64,000 nt of DNA from an uncultured Akkermansia sp. (GCA_944390825.1 CALXRG010000009.1:31415-95414); one strand, 5' to 3'. Positions 18,456 to 27,328 are shown, counted from the first letter of the stretch. The notes: generated by a model not told the origin, from the letters alone. Translations and numbers: made by a program.

Positions 18456-19067
18456 CTACAGGTACGGCTGCAGGAGCCGGCGCAGCTCTTGCCTGGCGCG
18501 GAAGAGAAGGCTTTTGGTGGCGGGGACGGTAATGCCAAGAATGGCAGCGATTTCCTCGTAGTTTTTGTTGTCGAAGCGCCGGAGTTGGATGGCCATGCGG
18601 GCCTTGGGCGGGAGCTGGTCAAGAGCGGCATCAACAGCTCGCTCCAGTTCCCTGCTCGACAGAACCGTATCCGGAGGAGCGGTGCGGGTGTCTGTTGCCT
18701 CTACGGTGCTTTCCGGCCCGCCGTCTAATGAAGTCACCGGTTTGCGCAGTCTTCTTCTGGTTTCGTTGAAGATGAGGTGTCTTGCGATGGTGAACAGCCA
18801 GGTGGAAAATTTGGCGCTGGCTTCGTACGAGCCTGCGGCTTTCCAGACGCGGATAAAGGTGCGCTGGGCGATGTCTTCTGCCTCGGCGGCGTTGCGCAGC
18901 ATGCGGAAAGCCAGGGCATAGACCGGACCCTGGTAGCGGGCAATCAAGGCACACAGTGCAGCTTCGTCCCGGTGATCACGCAAGCGCTGCATAAGCAAAG
19001 CATCCGTCTGGGATCCGTTGCCGGGAGAATCCGTCTGGGGCGCATTGTTGGGAAAACTCGGTTGCAT
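18456..19067 (-). CDS. ECF-type RNA polymerase sigma factor
   Basis: The protein has 203 residues. Region 2 is at about 35-100 (ALIARYQGPVYALAFRML, then AEDIAQRTFIRVW) and region 4 near 145-200 (LDQLPPKARMAIQLRRFDNKNYEEIAAIL, then helix-turn-helix VPATKSLLFRARQELRR). There is no obvious cognate anti-sigma factor; the ~240 bp downstream encode none. It follows a second sigma factor by 33 bp and is probably co-transcribed with it. Confidence 0.9.
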   Translation of the reverse strand: MQPSFPNNAPQTDSPGNGSQTDALLMQRLRDHRDEAALCALIARYQGPVYALAFRMLRNAAEAEDIAQRTFIRVWKAAGSYEASAKFSTWLFTIARHLIFNETRRRLRKPVTSLDGGPESTVEATDTRTAPPDTVLSSRELERAVDAALDQLPPKARMAIQLRRFDNKNYEEIAAILGITVPATKSLLFRARQELRRLLQPYL

Positions 19068-19100
19068 GCTGCTGGTGGTACGGCGGCGGGGCAGAATCTG

Positions 19101-19793
19101 TCACGGCTTACCGCAGCCGGGAGTAGCCGGCAGAGGCTTTTCTCCGAGTTCCTTGAGGTGTTCGATTTCTTTGCGCAGCTGGAGGCTGATACGGTGCTTG
19201 GCCAGGTAGATCGAGGCCAGACTGACGCCCAGGAGCTCCTTGACTTTGGCTGTGTCCATCTCCCGCAAGACGACGTAATCAAAAATCTGGTACTGCTTGG
19301 GGCTTACCTTGGCTTTGACCCGTTCCAGGGCGGCTTTGGTGATGTTTTGTTTCCACTCGCTTTCCCAGATTTTTTCAAACGTAACACCGTCCATATCAGC
19401 GACAGAGCTCACATGGTCGGCATCCGGCTCTGCCTCCGGACTGATGAGGGAGCGCTCGCGTTGTGTTTTGCGGAAGCGGTCGTTGATGCGCCAGCCGGTG
19501 ACTTTGAGCAGCCAGCTCTTGAAGGAGCCCCTCTCCGGGTCGTAGAGGTCTTTGCGGCTTTGTTTGGCGATCGTGAGCACCGTTTCTTGCACGACGTCCC
19601 AAGCCTCGTCATCCTTGAGTCCGGCTCTGGTCGCTACGGCATAGATGAGGCGCCAGTAAGTGCGGTAGAACTCATCCCAGCTGCGCCGGTCCTGCCAATC
19701 CTGGAGCCTGACAATCAAGCTGCGACGCGTGCGGGCGGCGAACTGTTCGAGTTCGTCGTCGCTCGTGGTCAGGGGGTGTCCGTCGCCGCTCAC
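19101..19793 (-). CDS. ECF-type RNA polymerase sigma factor (second, PVC-like)
   Basis: The protein has 230 residues from a GTG at 19793. Region 2 is about 35-105 (SWDEFYRTYWRLIYAVATRAG, then VVQETVLTIAK) with the GSFKSWLLKVTGWRI segment; region 4 is about 165-215 (VSPKQYQIFDYVVLREMDTAKVKELLGV). Such divergent ECF factors are common in Planctomycetes and Verrucomicrobia. The start is supported by a promoter whose -10 box ends 9 nt upstream. No anti-sigma factor is adjacent. Confidence 0.87.
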   Translation of the reverse strand: MSGDGHPLTTSDDELEQFAARTRRSLIVRLQDWQDRRSWDEFYRTYWRLIYAVATRAGLKDDEAWDVVQETVLTIAKQSRKDLYDPERGSFKSWLLKVTGWRINDRFRKTQRERSLISPEAEPDADHVSSVADMDGVTFEKIWESEWKQNITKAALERVKAKVSPKQYQIFDYVVLREMDTAKVKELLGVSLASIYLAKHRISLQLRKEIEHLKELGEKPLPATPGCGKP

Positions 19794-19802
19794 GTACTCA
19801 AC

Positions 19803-19831
19803 TATTTAGCAGAAATCAGCAAACTTGGCAA
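19803..19831 (-). promoter_or_regulatory. promoter of the sigma-factor pair
   Basis: On the minus strand TTGCCA (19826-19831), 17 bp, TAAATA (19803-19808), 9 nt before the GTG. The -35 box lies inside the end of the ATP-grasp-like gene. Confidence 0.5.
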
Positions 19832-21105
19832 GGCACAAGAATGGCATCGGCCATGCCGTGGATTTTTTTCTTCTCCTGTGGCGTGATGGTGGCAAGGCAT
19901 CCCCCGAGGCTGGTGCGGCCGCCCTGGCTCCGGAAGTAATAGGGGCAGAGCCGGACGCGTCCTCGCATGATTTGCACACTGCCGTCAGGTGCGTAGAAGG
20001 GATGCTCAACCACTTCCGCTTCCCGAAACTCCTGCATCAGCCAGGGTTTGTCCGGGAAATCGTTCAGGGCTCGCTCCAGGGCGCCGGTCCATTCATCGCA
20101 GGGTACATCATGGCCGATGATGACTCCGCGGGAGCCCCAGGCTGACGGGTCAAAGCCGGAGATTTTGAGCACGAGCCGGCGCTCGTTCCGGCCGAGGGCT
20201 GACACTTCCCGCCAGCTGTGAAGATTCAGCCAGGGCAGGGCTGCCTGCGGTGGCAGCGGGGCCGGGTCGACGATCCAGCCGTGTGGAATAAGCTGCCGGA
20301 GTCGATTGAGGTGGGCGCTGCGCAGGTGCTGCTTCCAGTATGCTTGCAGACCCGGGCAGTGCAGGAGAGCCAGCCAGATTTTTTCCTCCTGGTGCTCGAT
20401 GGGGGGCGGACTCATGCGGAACTCTCCCCGCGAAGCTGACTCCAGCAGGGAGCGAGCGGATGGAATGGCAGCCCAATCAAAAAGCTCAAAAAAACGGTAC
20501 AGGCAGGAGCCTTCGGGCAGACTGTTGGGAAGCGACTCCGCATCGGTGCAGGTGAAGCCCTCCCCAAGAGCGTGGGCCAGGTACTCCATCTCGGGGCGGT
20601 AATCGGACGATTCCTGCGACACCGCAATCACTGCCCCCTCCGGGTGAGCACAGCGGAATCCATCGGCTATACCCTCTGCTCCACCCAGCACCCGGTACCC
20701 GGCTGCTGCGTACGCTCGGGAAAGAAAAAGCGTTATCCCCATGCCACCCGGTACGCTGTCCAGCTCAGAAAGTGCCAGCCCGTCTGCGCATCGCAACAAG
20801 TCGGGGCGGATGATCGCCGCTGCTTTCGTGCCCCGGATTCGCCGCTGCGCTTCCACCAACCAGGCAGGTTTTCCCGCATCCAGCACAGAAGCGAGCCATG
20901 GAGCTTCTTCCCCTGCGGCGGAGCTGCGGTAGAGATCGTGAGCCGCGTCCTGAAAGCAGGCAAGCACGTGCCCAAGCCCTTCCAGTTGCCTGACTTCCGC
21001 CTTGCCCAGGCTCAAGGGCTGTGGTGAAACGCGCCACGGTATGCCCGGTGTCCGGAACAGACCACCGGAAGGCAAAGCGCGCAGGATACTCTCAGGGGTG
21101 ACCAT
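19816..21105 (-). CDS. ATP-grasp-like protein of unknown substrate
   Basis: This 429-residue protein is not assigned to a known enzyme. The segment LSELDSVPGGMGITLFLS resembles the DxxPGG-type motif of glutathionylspermidine-synthase-like and circularly permuted ATP-grasp ligases. The C-terminal part has RLVLKISGFD and GVIIGHD (possible ATP-binding Lys and loop) and QEFREAEVVEHP ... RVRLCPYYF, which fits metal/ATP contacts of the fold. An amide- or peptide-bond ligase is the most likely type; this is inference. It has its own leaderless promoter and stops just before the sigma-factor pair. Confidence 0.55.
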   Translation of the reverse strand: MVTPESILRALPSGGLFRTPGIPWRVSPQPLSLGKAEVRQLEGLGHVLACFQDAAHDLYRSSAAGEEAPWLASVLDAGKPAWLVEAQRRIRGTKAAAIIRPDLLRCADGLALSELDSVPGGMGITLFLSRAYAAAGYRVLGGAEGIADGFRCAHPEGAVIAVSQESSDYRPEMEYLAHALGEGFTCTDAESLPNSLPEGSCLYRFFELFDWAAIPSARSLLESASRGEFRMSPPPIEHQEEKIWLALLHCPGLQAYWKQHLRSAHLNRLRQLIPHGWIVDPAPLPPQAALPWLNLHSWREVSALGRNERRLVLKISGFDPSAWGSRGVIIGHDVPCDEWTGALERALNDFPDKPWLMQEFREAEVVEHPFYAPDGSVQIMRGRVRLCPYYFRSQGGRTSLGGCLATITPQEKKKIHGMADAILVPCQVC

Positions 21106-21111
21106 GGGCGC

Positions 21112-21140
21112 ATTTTAGGCACGATGATTCGCTCTGTAAA
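21112..21140 (-). promoter_or_regulatory. promoter of the ATP-grasp-like gene, leaderless
   Basis: On the minus strand TTTACA (21135-21140), 17 bp, TAAAAT (21112-21117), then 6 nt to the ATG at 21105. Confidence 0.65.
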
Positions 21141-21228
21141 GAGAAAACACACCTCCTTTTCTTCCGTGTACCCCTTTCCCTTCAGGTCGTTTTTCCTCAG
21201 GGAAACCCGCCAAAGGGTAACAACTAGA

Positions 21229-21243
21229 CTAAAATAATTCTAA
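21229..21243 (+). promoter_or_regulatory. Fur/PerR-like operator upstream of the ferritin-like gene
   Basis: CTAAAATAATTCTAA matches the Bacillus Per box TTATAATNATTATAA at 11 of 14 positions. It lies in an A+T-rich island 115 nt before the ferritin-like start. Confidence 0.35.
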
Positions 21244-21358
21244 AATATGCTTGCAGAACCGCCCTCCTCATGATAAAAGAAAAGCAGCCGGGGGCTCTCT
21301 GAACAGGATGGGAGGATTCCCCCGCTGAAAAAACGCTAATCACCAAACAGAAGAAATT

Positions 21359-21688
21359 ATGCCTGAGTTCAGTCAATCATTCAGTGGTCTTGCTGCCAAC
21401 CGCAAACTGACGCACAGCGAATTGGTCCGCGCTATCCGTTTTATGATTTCCGCGGAGTATGAAGCCATCCAGATGTACGAGCAGCTCGCTGAGTCCATCG
21501 ATAACAAACTTGCCGCCAAGGTGCTGCTGGATGTGGCCGATGAGGAAAAAGAACACGCGGGAGAGTTCCGCCGTCTGCTTTGCATGCTTTCCCCGGAGGA
21601 CGAGAAGTTCTATGCTTCCGGAGCAGAGGAAACAGACGAACATGCCGAGGAGCTGGGGCTGAAGCCCTGCGACAGCAAGTCTCTCTGA
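21359..21688 (+). CDS. Rubrerythrin/ferritin-like di-iron protein
   Basis: This 109-residue protein has two helices with the di-iron ligand pattern: ISAEYEAIQMYEQLAE and DVADEEKEHAGEF (ExxH). It matches short ferritin-like proteins that dimerise to complete a four-helix bundle, a group that includes encapsulin cargo; no encapsulin gene is in the window. A role in iron or peroxide handling is expected, and a Per-box-like site lies upstream. The long leader (about 110 nt) contrasts with its neighbours. A terminator follows. Confidence 0.8.
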   Translation: MPEFSQSFSGLAANRKLTHSELVRAIRFMISAEYEAIQMYEQLAESIDNKLAAKVLLDVADEEKEHAGEFRRLLCMLSPEDEKFYASGAEETDEHAEELGLKPCDSKSL

Positions 21689-21715
21689 GGCGCGCTTTTG
21701 CTGCCGTCATTGTGC

Positions 21716-21746
21716 CCGGGTGCGGCGTGGCTGCACCCGGTTTTTT
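21716..21746 (+). terminator. Rho-independent terminator after the ferritin-like gene
   Basis: CCGGGTGC (21716-21723) and GCACCCGG (21733-21740) form a perfect stem, followed by TTTTTT. Confidence 0.9.
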
Positions 21747-21772
21747 CGTCGGCGGTGCGGGGTGCTTTGAGG

Positions 21773-21801
21773 TTGACAGGCCGGCAGGCTTCGGGTATGC
21801 T
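21773..21801 (+). promoter_or_regulatory. promoter of rlmI
   Basis: Consensus TTGACA (21773-21778), 17 bp, TATGCT (21796-21801), 10 nt before the ATG at 21812. Confidence 0.7.
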
Positions 21802-21811
21802 TGGCGGCGTT

Positions 21812-22996
21812 ATGGCAGGTCTCATTATCGCGCCTAAGGCTCGCATCTTTCACGGTCACGACTGGGTATACGGAACAGAGGTTCGCACGGTGTTCGGCAA
21901 TCCGAAGCCTGGCGATGTGGTGCTGCTCAAGGATCAGCGTGACCGCTACCTGGGCTCGGCGATGTACAACCCGCATTCGCAGATTATTGCACGGCGTTTT
22001 TCCCGCCGCAAGCAGGATCTGGACCGGGATTTCTTTGCCCGGCGTATTTCCCAGGCAGTGATGCTGCGCGAGCGCTGGCTGCCGGGGGAGGAGATGATGC
22101 GCCTGGTGTGGAGTGAGAGCGACGGCTTGCCGGGGCTTATCGTGGACCGCTATGCTGATGTGCTCGTGGTGCAGACGCTGACGCTGGCCATGTACCAGCG
22201 CTTGGGACTGATCCGCGATATTCTCGGGGACCTGCTGCAGCCGCGCAGTATTATCGTGCGCAACGATTCGCCAATGCTGGTGGCGGAGGGAATCGAACAG
22301 GAGACATACATCGCCGCCGGAGAGGAACCTCAGCCTTTCGTGGCGACGGGCCGCGGCATGAAGTTCCTGGTTGATCTGGCCACCGGCCAGAAGACAGGAC
22401 TTTACCTGGATCAGATGGACAATTATCAGGCCGTGGCCAAGTACGCCCGGGGACGCCGGGTGCTCGATTGCTTCTGTAATCAGGGTGGCTTTGCTCTGGC
22501 CTGTGCGAAAGCGGGCGCCGCCAGTGTGACAGCGGTCGATATCTCAGAGGATGCGGTTGCGGCGGTGCGCCGAAATGCAGAGCTTAACGGTGTGAGCGTG
22601 GAGGCGGTGACTGAAAATGCGTTTGATTTTCTGAAGCGTGAGAGCGATCTGGTGCGCAACGGAGGCGAACCCAAGTGGGATCTGATCATCTTGGACCCCC
22701 CCAGTTTCACCCGCAACAAAAAGAGCCTGGCCGGCGCTTTGCGCGGGTACAAAGAAATTCACCTGCGCGCGATGAAAATGCTGCCTGTGGGTGGTGTTCT
22801 GTCCTCGTTCTGCTGCTCTCATCATGCCGGGGCTTCTGTTTTCAGGCAGACTATTGCAGATGCTGCTGTGGATGGTCACTGCACACTGCGGCTCATGGAA
22901 ACTCACGGGCAGAGTGTGGACCACCCCATCCTGTTGAATATCCCTGAGACGGAGTATCTGAAAGGCTTCACGTTTGAGATGGTCCCCGGGCGCTGA
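21812..22996 (+). CDS. rlmI: RlmI-type 23S rRNA (cytosine-5) methyltransferase
   Basis: The protein has 394 residues from the ATG at 21812. It starts with a PUA-like domain (KPGDVVLLKDQRDRYLGSAM), a middle domain (ESDGLPGLIVDRYADVLVVQ) and a Rossmann methyltransferase: SAM motif VLDCFCNQGGFALACAKAGA, acidic loop AVDISEDAV, catalytic LDPPSF and the late FCCSHHAG cysteine. In E. coli this family makes m5C1962 of 23S rRNA. An in-frame ATG at 21797 overlaps the -10 box and was rejected as start. Confidence 0.92.
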   Translation: MAGLIIAPKARIFHGHDWVYGTEVRTVFGNPKPGDVVLLKDQRDRYLGSAMYNPHSQIIARRFSRRKQDLDRDFFARRISQAVMLRERWLPGEEMMRLVWSESDGLPGLIVDRYADVLVVQTLTLAMYQRLGLIRDILGDLLQPRSIIVRNDSPMLVAEGIEQETYIAAGEEPQPFVATGRGMKFLVDLATGQKTGLYLDQMDNYQAVAKYARGRRVLDCFCNQGGFALACAKAGAASVTAVDISEDAVAAVRRNAELNGVSVEAVTENAFDFLKRESDLVRNGGEPKWDLIILDPPSFTRNKKSLAGALRGYKEIHLRAMKMLPVGGVLSSFCCSHHAGASVFRQTIADAAVDGHCTLRLMETHGQSVDHPILLNIPETEYLKGFTFEMVPGR

Positions 22997-23130
22997 CCCG
23001 GACGGGAAATGCCAAGGTGTTTCCGTGTTTTCTCCCTGCGACTTTCACTCAGTCGCACAGCGGTCGCCCGGATTCGCACCGGGTCAGCAGTCGTGTTATT
23101 TTGATAAAAGTTTCATTTTAAGAAAAAGGG

Positions 23131-24330
23131 ATGTCCGTGCGGGCGTACTTCTGCTATATGGAACACTCGCTACTGCCTGATTCCGCCTACGCGAACACCA
23201 AGCCCCACTACCAGATCCTGGATGGGCTCCGGGGCGTTGCTGCGATTCTCGTTGTGATTTATCACGTGTTTGAGGGACTGGCGATTTCTTCCGGCTCGCC
23301 TTCCATCATCGTGATCAATCACGGATACCTCGCGGTAGATTTCTTCTTCATCCTGTCCGGGTTCGTGGTGGGCTACGCCTACGATGATCGGATAGGCAAG
23401 AGTATGAGCCTCTGGCAGTTTGCTAAACGCCGGCTCATCCGCTTGCATCCCATGATTGTCTTGGCTGCGGTGCTGGGTGCGATATCATTTTTCGTTGAGC
23501 GCGACGTCCTGGGGAACGGCGAAGCCGTGCCGGGAGCGCTGATTCTGCTGGCGTTGCTTTGTACGGTCTTGTTCATTCCCGCGGTACCGCAGAGCTGTCA
23601 TGAGGTGCGGGGAGGTGGTGAAATGTTCCCCCTCAATGGGCCGGTGTGGTCGCTCTTTTTTGAATACATCGGCAACCTGCTGTACGCGCTGTTTATCCAT
23701 CGTCTGTCCAACAAGACCCTGCTGGGCCTCACCGTCGTTCTGGGCGCAGGCCTCGCCTGGTTCGCCGTGACAGATGCTTCAGCCTGCGGTTTCCTGAGCG
23801 TGGGGTGGAAGTGCGAGCCACTTCATATGGCGGGTGGATTGCTGCGCATGCTGTTCCCCTTCTGCGCGGGGCTGCTGATGGCCCGTTGTGTTACGCCCGG
23901 CCGGGTGCGGGGGGCTTTCTGGATTTGCAGTGCTGCGCTCATAGTTCTGTTTATGGTGCCGTACTTGCCTGGGGCGGCCGGGGGATGTCTTTTCAACGGC
24001 ATTTATGAAGCGTTCTGCATCATTTGCCTCTTCCCTTTGCTGCTTTGGGTTGGAGCCTCAGGAACCCTCGGAGGGGGAGCGGGTGCCATTTCATCCCGCG
24101 TGTGCAATTTCCTCGGCAACATGTCATACCCCCTCTATGCCGTGCATTATCCTGTCATGTATTTGCTGTACAGCTGGATGCTCGCGCATGAGGTAAGAAC
24201 CCTCCAAGAGGCGTTACCCATGGGCGCTTTGGCAGTCATCTGCAGCCTGCTGTTGGCATTTGCAAGCTGGAAATTCTATGACGTACCGGTGCGCAGATGG
24301 CTGACACGGATATGGAGACCGACCTCCTGA
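23131..24330 (+). CDS. Acyltransferase family 3 membrane protein (OafA-like)
   Basis: This 399-residue protein has about ten hydrophobic segments. Family marks are the N-terminal ILDGLRGVAAILVVIYHVFE, with the catalytic His, then FFILSGFVVGYAY, RRLIRLHP and NGPVWSLFFEY. Such proteins O-acetylate or O-acylate surface polysaccharide, lipid A or peptidoglycan from the cytoplasmic side. No SGNH domain is attached. The second in-frame ATG at 23158 is an equally good start; no clear promoter separates them. The preceding 130 nt contain two small hairpins (GCGACT/AGTCGC and CCCGG/CCGGG). Confidence 0.87.
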   Translation: MSVRAYFCYMEHSLLPDSAYANTKPHYQILDGLRGVAAILVVIYHVFEGLAISSGSPSIIVINHGYLAVDFFFILSGFVVGYAYDDRIGKSMSLWQFAKRRLIRLHPMIVLAAVLGAISFFVERDVLGNGEAVPGALILLALLCTVLFIPAVPQSCHEVRGGGEMFPLNGPVWSLFFEYIGNLLYALFIHRLSNKTLLGLTVVLGAGLAWFAVTDASACGFLSVGWKCEPLHMAGGLLRMLFPFCAGLLMARCVTPGRVRGAFWICSAALIVLFMVPYLPGAAGGCLFNGIYEAFCIICLFPLLLWVGASGTLGGGAGAISSRVCNFLGNMSYPLYAVHYPVMYLLYSWMLAHEVRTLQEALPMGALAVICSLLLAFASWKFYDVPVRRWLTRIWRPTS

Positions 24331-24641
24331 GCTATATCTCTCCGGGACAGGTTGGGGTGGCCCTTAAAAAAAACGGCCCAACGAACCCCCGGTCCCGGAA
24401 AAACACCGCGGGGCATCACGTGGTAAAGACATGCCGGGGCATGCGGCCTCCCATTCTCCGGAGGAGTGTCTAAAAGGCCGCCCTGCAACAAACAGGCTGC
24501 CTGCAGCAACGTTGAGGGCTAAGCTACGGCAGTTTTCCCCTCGGCACGGGCCACCTCACGGTTGCTGTTTTCCCCTTTGTATGATTTACTTGTTCCCGTT
24601 CCGTATGACACAGCGGTGTTTGTTATGCAGGCTTGCCGGAA
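24331..24641. other. Gene-free stretch
   Basis: No supported gene. Some CGGGGCAT direct repeats and a GGCCC-A8-GGCC patch that could end the acyltransferase transcript. Confidence 0.4.
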
Positions 24642-24671
24642 TTGACAGCGGGTCACAGGGCATGCTACAAT
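24642..24671 (+). promoter_or_regulatory. promoter of the secreted family-A gene
   Basis: TTGACA (24642-24647), 18 bp, TACAAT (24666-24671). Leader of about 60 nt. Confidence 0.65.
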
Positions 24672-24736
24672 GAGGCCGTGGTTTGGATGGGGGACGTTAC
24701 GTGCCACCTGTCGACATCCTTTTTGGACTAAGATAC

Positions 24737-25363
24737 ATGAAAACACTTTTCTTATCTGTATTGGCCGCTGCCGGCATGGCTATGGCAGTGAATGTCCCGA
24801 CGCCCAAAATTTTTCTGACGAGCACGGAAGCGTCGGAGAGCGCGGAGCGCGGGGATTATTACGGGTTCACCCTGTCGCTGGCGGATGCCTTCATGGTGAC
24901 CGTCCCTCGCGGCGAATTGCCCCAGAGCGGTACGGTCATCCTCAACAGTATCACCCTCCAGAACCGTACGACAGAAACACCTCAGTATCAGGTGGCCCCT
25001 TCGATGCGCGTAGCCATATACACGCCGGATCAGCAATTCGTCGGTCTTTCCTCTGAGACATTCCTGACGGGCAAAGGAAAAGCCAATACCTACGTGTTTA
25101 TGGGGGTGGAGTTGGATGTCAAAACACGTTATACGTTTATTTTTGTCTCTCCGGACGTGACAACTGAGTTTCTTGCAACAACACAAGGCCTGCCTCCGCT
25201 TGAAAAGCGCGTGCGCTTCGGATTGGAACTTTATTCCTATACCAGTGACAAGGGAGCTGATAGCGACTGCCTTTTCCTCAACAAGGCTTTGAACAATTAT
25301 CAAACAGGTTCATTCCTGCCGGTGGTGACGTTCCAGACCTTTATTGTGCCGCCTCAGTCCTGA
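24737..25363 (+). CDS. Secreted protein of a lineage-specific family, member A
   Basis: The protein has 208 residues. A signal peptide (MKTLFLSVLAAAGMAMA) is followed by a predicted beta-rich domain: YGFTLSLADAFMVTVP, VILNSITLQNR, MRVAIYTPDQQFVGLSSET, RFGLELYSY, FLPVVTFQTF. It is clearly homologous to the protein at 52751-53503 (YGFSLALND, MKVAIYTQNNQFVALSNES, FMPVVTFRT). This member has no C-terminal membrane anchor and ends just after the domain, so it should be free in the periplasm or exported. Function unknown. An upstream in-frame start is excluded by the leader position. Confidence 0.75.
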   Translation: MKTLFLSVLAAAGMAMAVNVPTPKIFLTSTEASESAERGDYYGFTLSLADAFMVTVPRGELPQSGTVILNSITLQNRTTETPQYQVAPSMRVAIYTPDQQFVGLSSETFLTGKGKANTYVFMGVELDVKTRYTFIFVSPDVTTEFLATTQGLPPLEKRVRFGLELYSYTSDKGADSDCLFLNKALNNYQTGSFLPVVTFQTFIVPPQS

Positions 25364-25391
25364 GCCTTGGTCCGTTTGGTTTGATAATCGA

Positions 25392-25424
25392 AGTCCCGGT
25401 TGCCGAATGGAGCCGGGGCTTTTG
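25392..25424 (+). terminator. Rho-independent terminator
   Basis: AGTCCCGG (25392-25399) pairs with CCGGGGCT (25413-25420) and is followed by TTTTGT. Confidence 0.7.
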
Positions 25425-25671
25425 TATTTACTGAGCAGGAATCCGGATGCGATGAGAGATAAAAGTACGAAGCAGATCACCAGGCAAGGCACGGAGGAGC
25501 TGCTCCCAGTACCCCGGCAAAAACACACTCACGGAAAGACTTGACCGCTTCTTCCAGCCCTGCCGGGGATAAGCATGGGCGACTTCCAAGCCGCCCTGCT
25601 AAAGTCTCAGTGATCGCAGCGTTCCGGATTTTGCAACGCATGGTATGCTTTCGGTTGGCTCACCAGGCTGC

Positions 25672-25700
25672 TTGACAATTCAAGCCGGAGCCTGTATACT
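25672..25700 (+). promoter_or_regulatory. promoter of the PgpH-like gene
   Basis: Near-consensus TTGACA (25672-25677), 17 bp, TATACT (25695-25700), 19 nt before the ATG. Confidence 0.75.
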
Positions 25701-25719
25701 GTGCAGACGCCCACAGCAT

Positions 25720-27249
25720 ATGAGGAAGTTTCTAGCCACCCCCTTAACGGGTCACCACCGGGAAGAACCGTCGGATGCACCTGACCAGAGCCGCAACGCT
25801 AAAATCGCCGTAGCGCTGATTGGTCTCATATGTATTTGTGCCGTGGCGGTGATGACTGCCGACGATGTAAGGGAATCAGCATACCGGGTGAGCTGGCTGG
25901 TGCTGTCATCTGTGGTGCTGTGGGTGATCGGCAACGTCACAAAGTGGAGTTCGGGGTCTTCGGCCCGCGAGCTGGGTGTGGCATTTTGCATGGTCATTGT
26001 CCAGATGCTGGTGCTTTGGCTGATCTTCTCTGCGTATGAGATTGTGGTGAGACATATCGATGTGCCAATCCTGCACCGCCAGCTTCTTCTCATTATCCCC
26101 TACATGCTAGCGCCCGTCACCGTTACTGTCCTGACAGGAGCCACGCTGGGCATGTACACGGTGCTGGCGTGCGCGTTTTTTGGCTTGGCGATGTTCCCGG
26201 AAAACTGTCCGAATGAGGTAGCGGGCAATTATTTGATCATCAGTTTGCTGGCCGGAATCGTCAGTACGCGCTATGCCCGATACGAAAAGCGCGTAGAACC
26301 CCTGATCGGAGGGTTGATATCGGGTGGCATTGTGTTTGTCTCGGCACTGGCGTTGAATACATTTCGCTTGGACGGGCAGCCGTTGAGTTTTCATGCGTTG
26401 CTGGTGTCACTCCTGGTAGCAATGGCAGTTAATCTGACGACGGTCATACTGTTTGCAGGAGCGGTGCCAGTGCTGGAGAACCTCTCCCGCCTCTTTACTC
26501 CAATGACATGGCGGGAGCGGGCTGCGGGAAACCATCCGCTGCTTGTGCAGCTCAAGCAAAAAGCTCCAGGTACCTTTGCTCATTGCCAGGAGGTGAAGAT
26601 CCTGGCCGAGGCGGCAGCAATCGCCTTGGATGCAGATGATGATCTGGTAGGGGCTTGTGCTCTTTTTCACGATATTGGAAAATTGTCAAAACCAGAGTAC
26701 TTTTCCGAAAATATCCAGGACCAGACCGCGACGCCGCACAACGCGCTGACACCGGAAGCCAGCGCTCTCATCATCCTTGGTCATGTGGATGAGGGTGTGA
26801 GACTTGCCCAGGAGTATGGGCTGGAATCCCGCATCATTGACGCCATCAGGGAACACCACGGCAAGTCCAATGTTTACTTTTTCTATCGCAAAGCGATGGA
26901 TTTGTACGAGGAAAGCCTGCGTAAATTCAATGAAGGGTTGGTGGATACCGAACCCCAACCGGTCGATATTAATAACTTTTCATACAAAGGCCCCGTACCC
27001 CGCTCACGGGAAACAGCGATTGTGAGCATGGCTGACGCGGTGGAAAGTGCAACCCGCTCGCTGAATCACGCCTCGATGGAGGATTACCGCAATATGATAG
27101 AGAACATCTTCCGGGCCCGAGTCCTCGATGGGCATCTGAACGATAGCGGGCTGACCCTTGGAGATCTTGAGGTGATGAAAGACGCCTTTGTCTCCGCTAT
27201 TTGCGCGAGCCATCACAGCCGCATCCAGTACCCCAAGGCCGTGGTGTAG
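25720..27249 (+). CDS. PgpH-like 7TM-HD phosphodiesterase (probable c-di-AMP hydrolase)
   Basis: The protein has 509 residues from the ATG at 25720. About seven hydrophobic segments lie between residues 30 and 250, then a cytoplasmic HD domain: NHPLLVQLKQKAPGTFAHCQ, LFHDIGKL (HD at 317-318), YFSEN, IILGHVDEGVRLA, IREHHGKSNVYFFYRKA. This is the PgpH pattern, whose members hydrolyse cyclic di-AMP to pApA. PgpH of Firmicutes has a large extracellular 7TMR-HDED domain before the membrane part; here only ~30 polar residues precede it. A c-di-AMP cyclase is not in the window. Confidence 0.87.
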   Translation: MRKFLATPLTGHHREEPSDAPDQSRNAKIAVALIGLICICAVAVMTADDVRESAYRVSWLVLSSVVLWVIGNVTKWSSGSSARELGVAFCMVIVQMLVLWLIFSAYEIVVRHIDVPILHRQLLLIIPYMLAPVTVTVLTGATLGMYTVLACAFFGLAMFPENCPNEVAGNYLIISLLAGIVSTRYARYEKRVEPLIGGLISGGIVFVSALALNTFRLDGQPLSFHALLVSLLVAMAVNLTTVILFAGAVPVLENLSRLFTPMTWRERAAGNHPLLVQLKQKAPGTFAHCQEVKILAEAAAIALDADDDLVGACALFHDIGKLSKPEYFSENIQDQTATPHNALTPEASALIILGHVDEGVRLAQEYGLESRIIDAIREHHGKSNVYFFYRKAMDLYEESLRKFNEGLVDTEPQPVDINNFSYKGPVPRSRETAIVSMADAVESATRSLNHASMEDYRNMIENIFRARVLDGHLNDSGLTLGDLEVMKDAFVSAICASHHSRIQYPKAVV

Positions 27250-27328
27250 AGTGCTGCTCTTCCGGCCTGGCCTTCTCCCCGGGTGCGGTGGACGAATTGC
27301 CGCCGGTGCAGAGATCAATCGGCGGACA

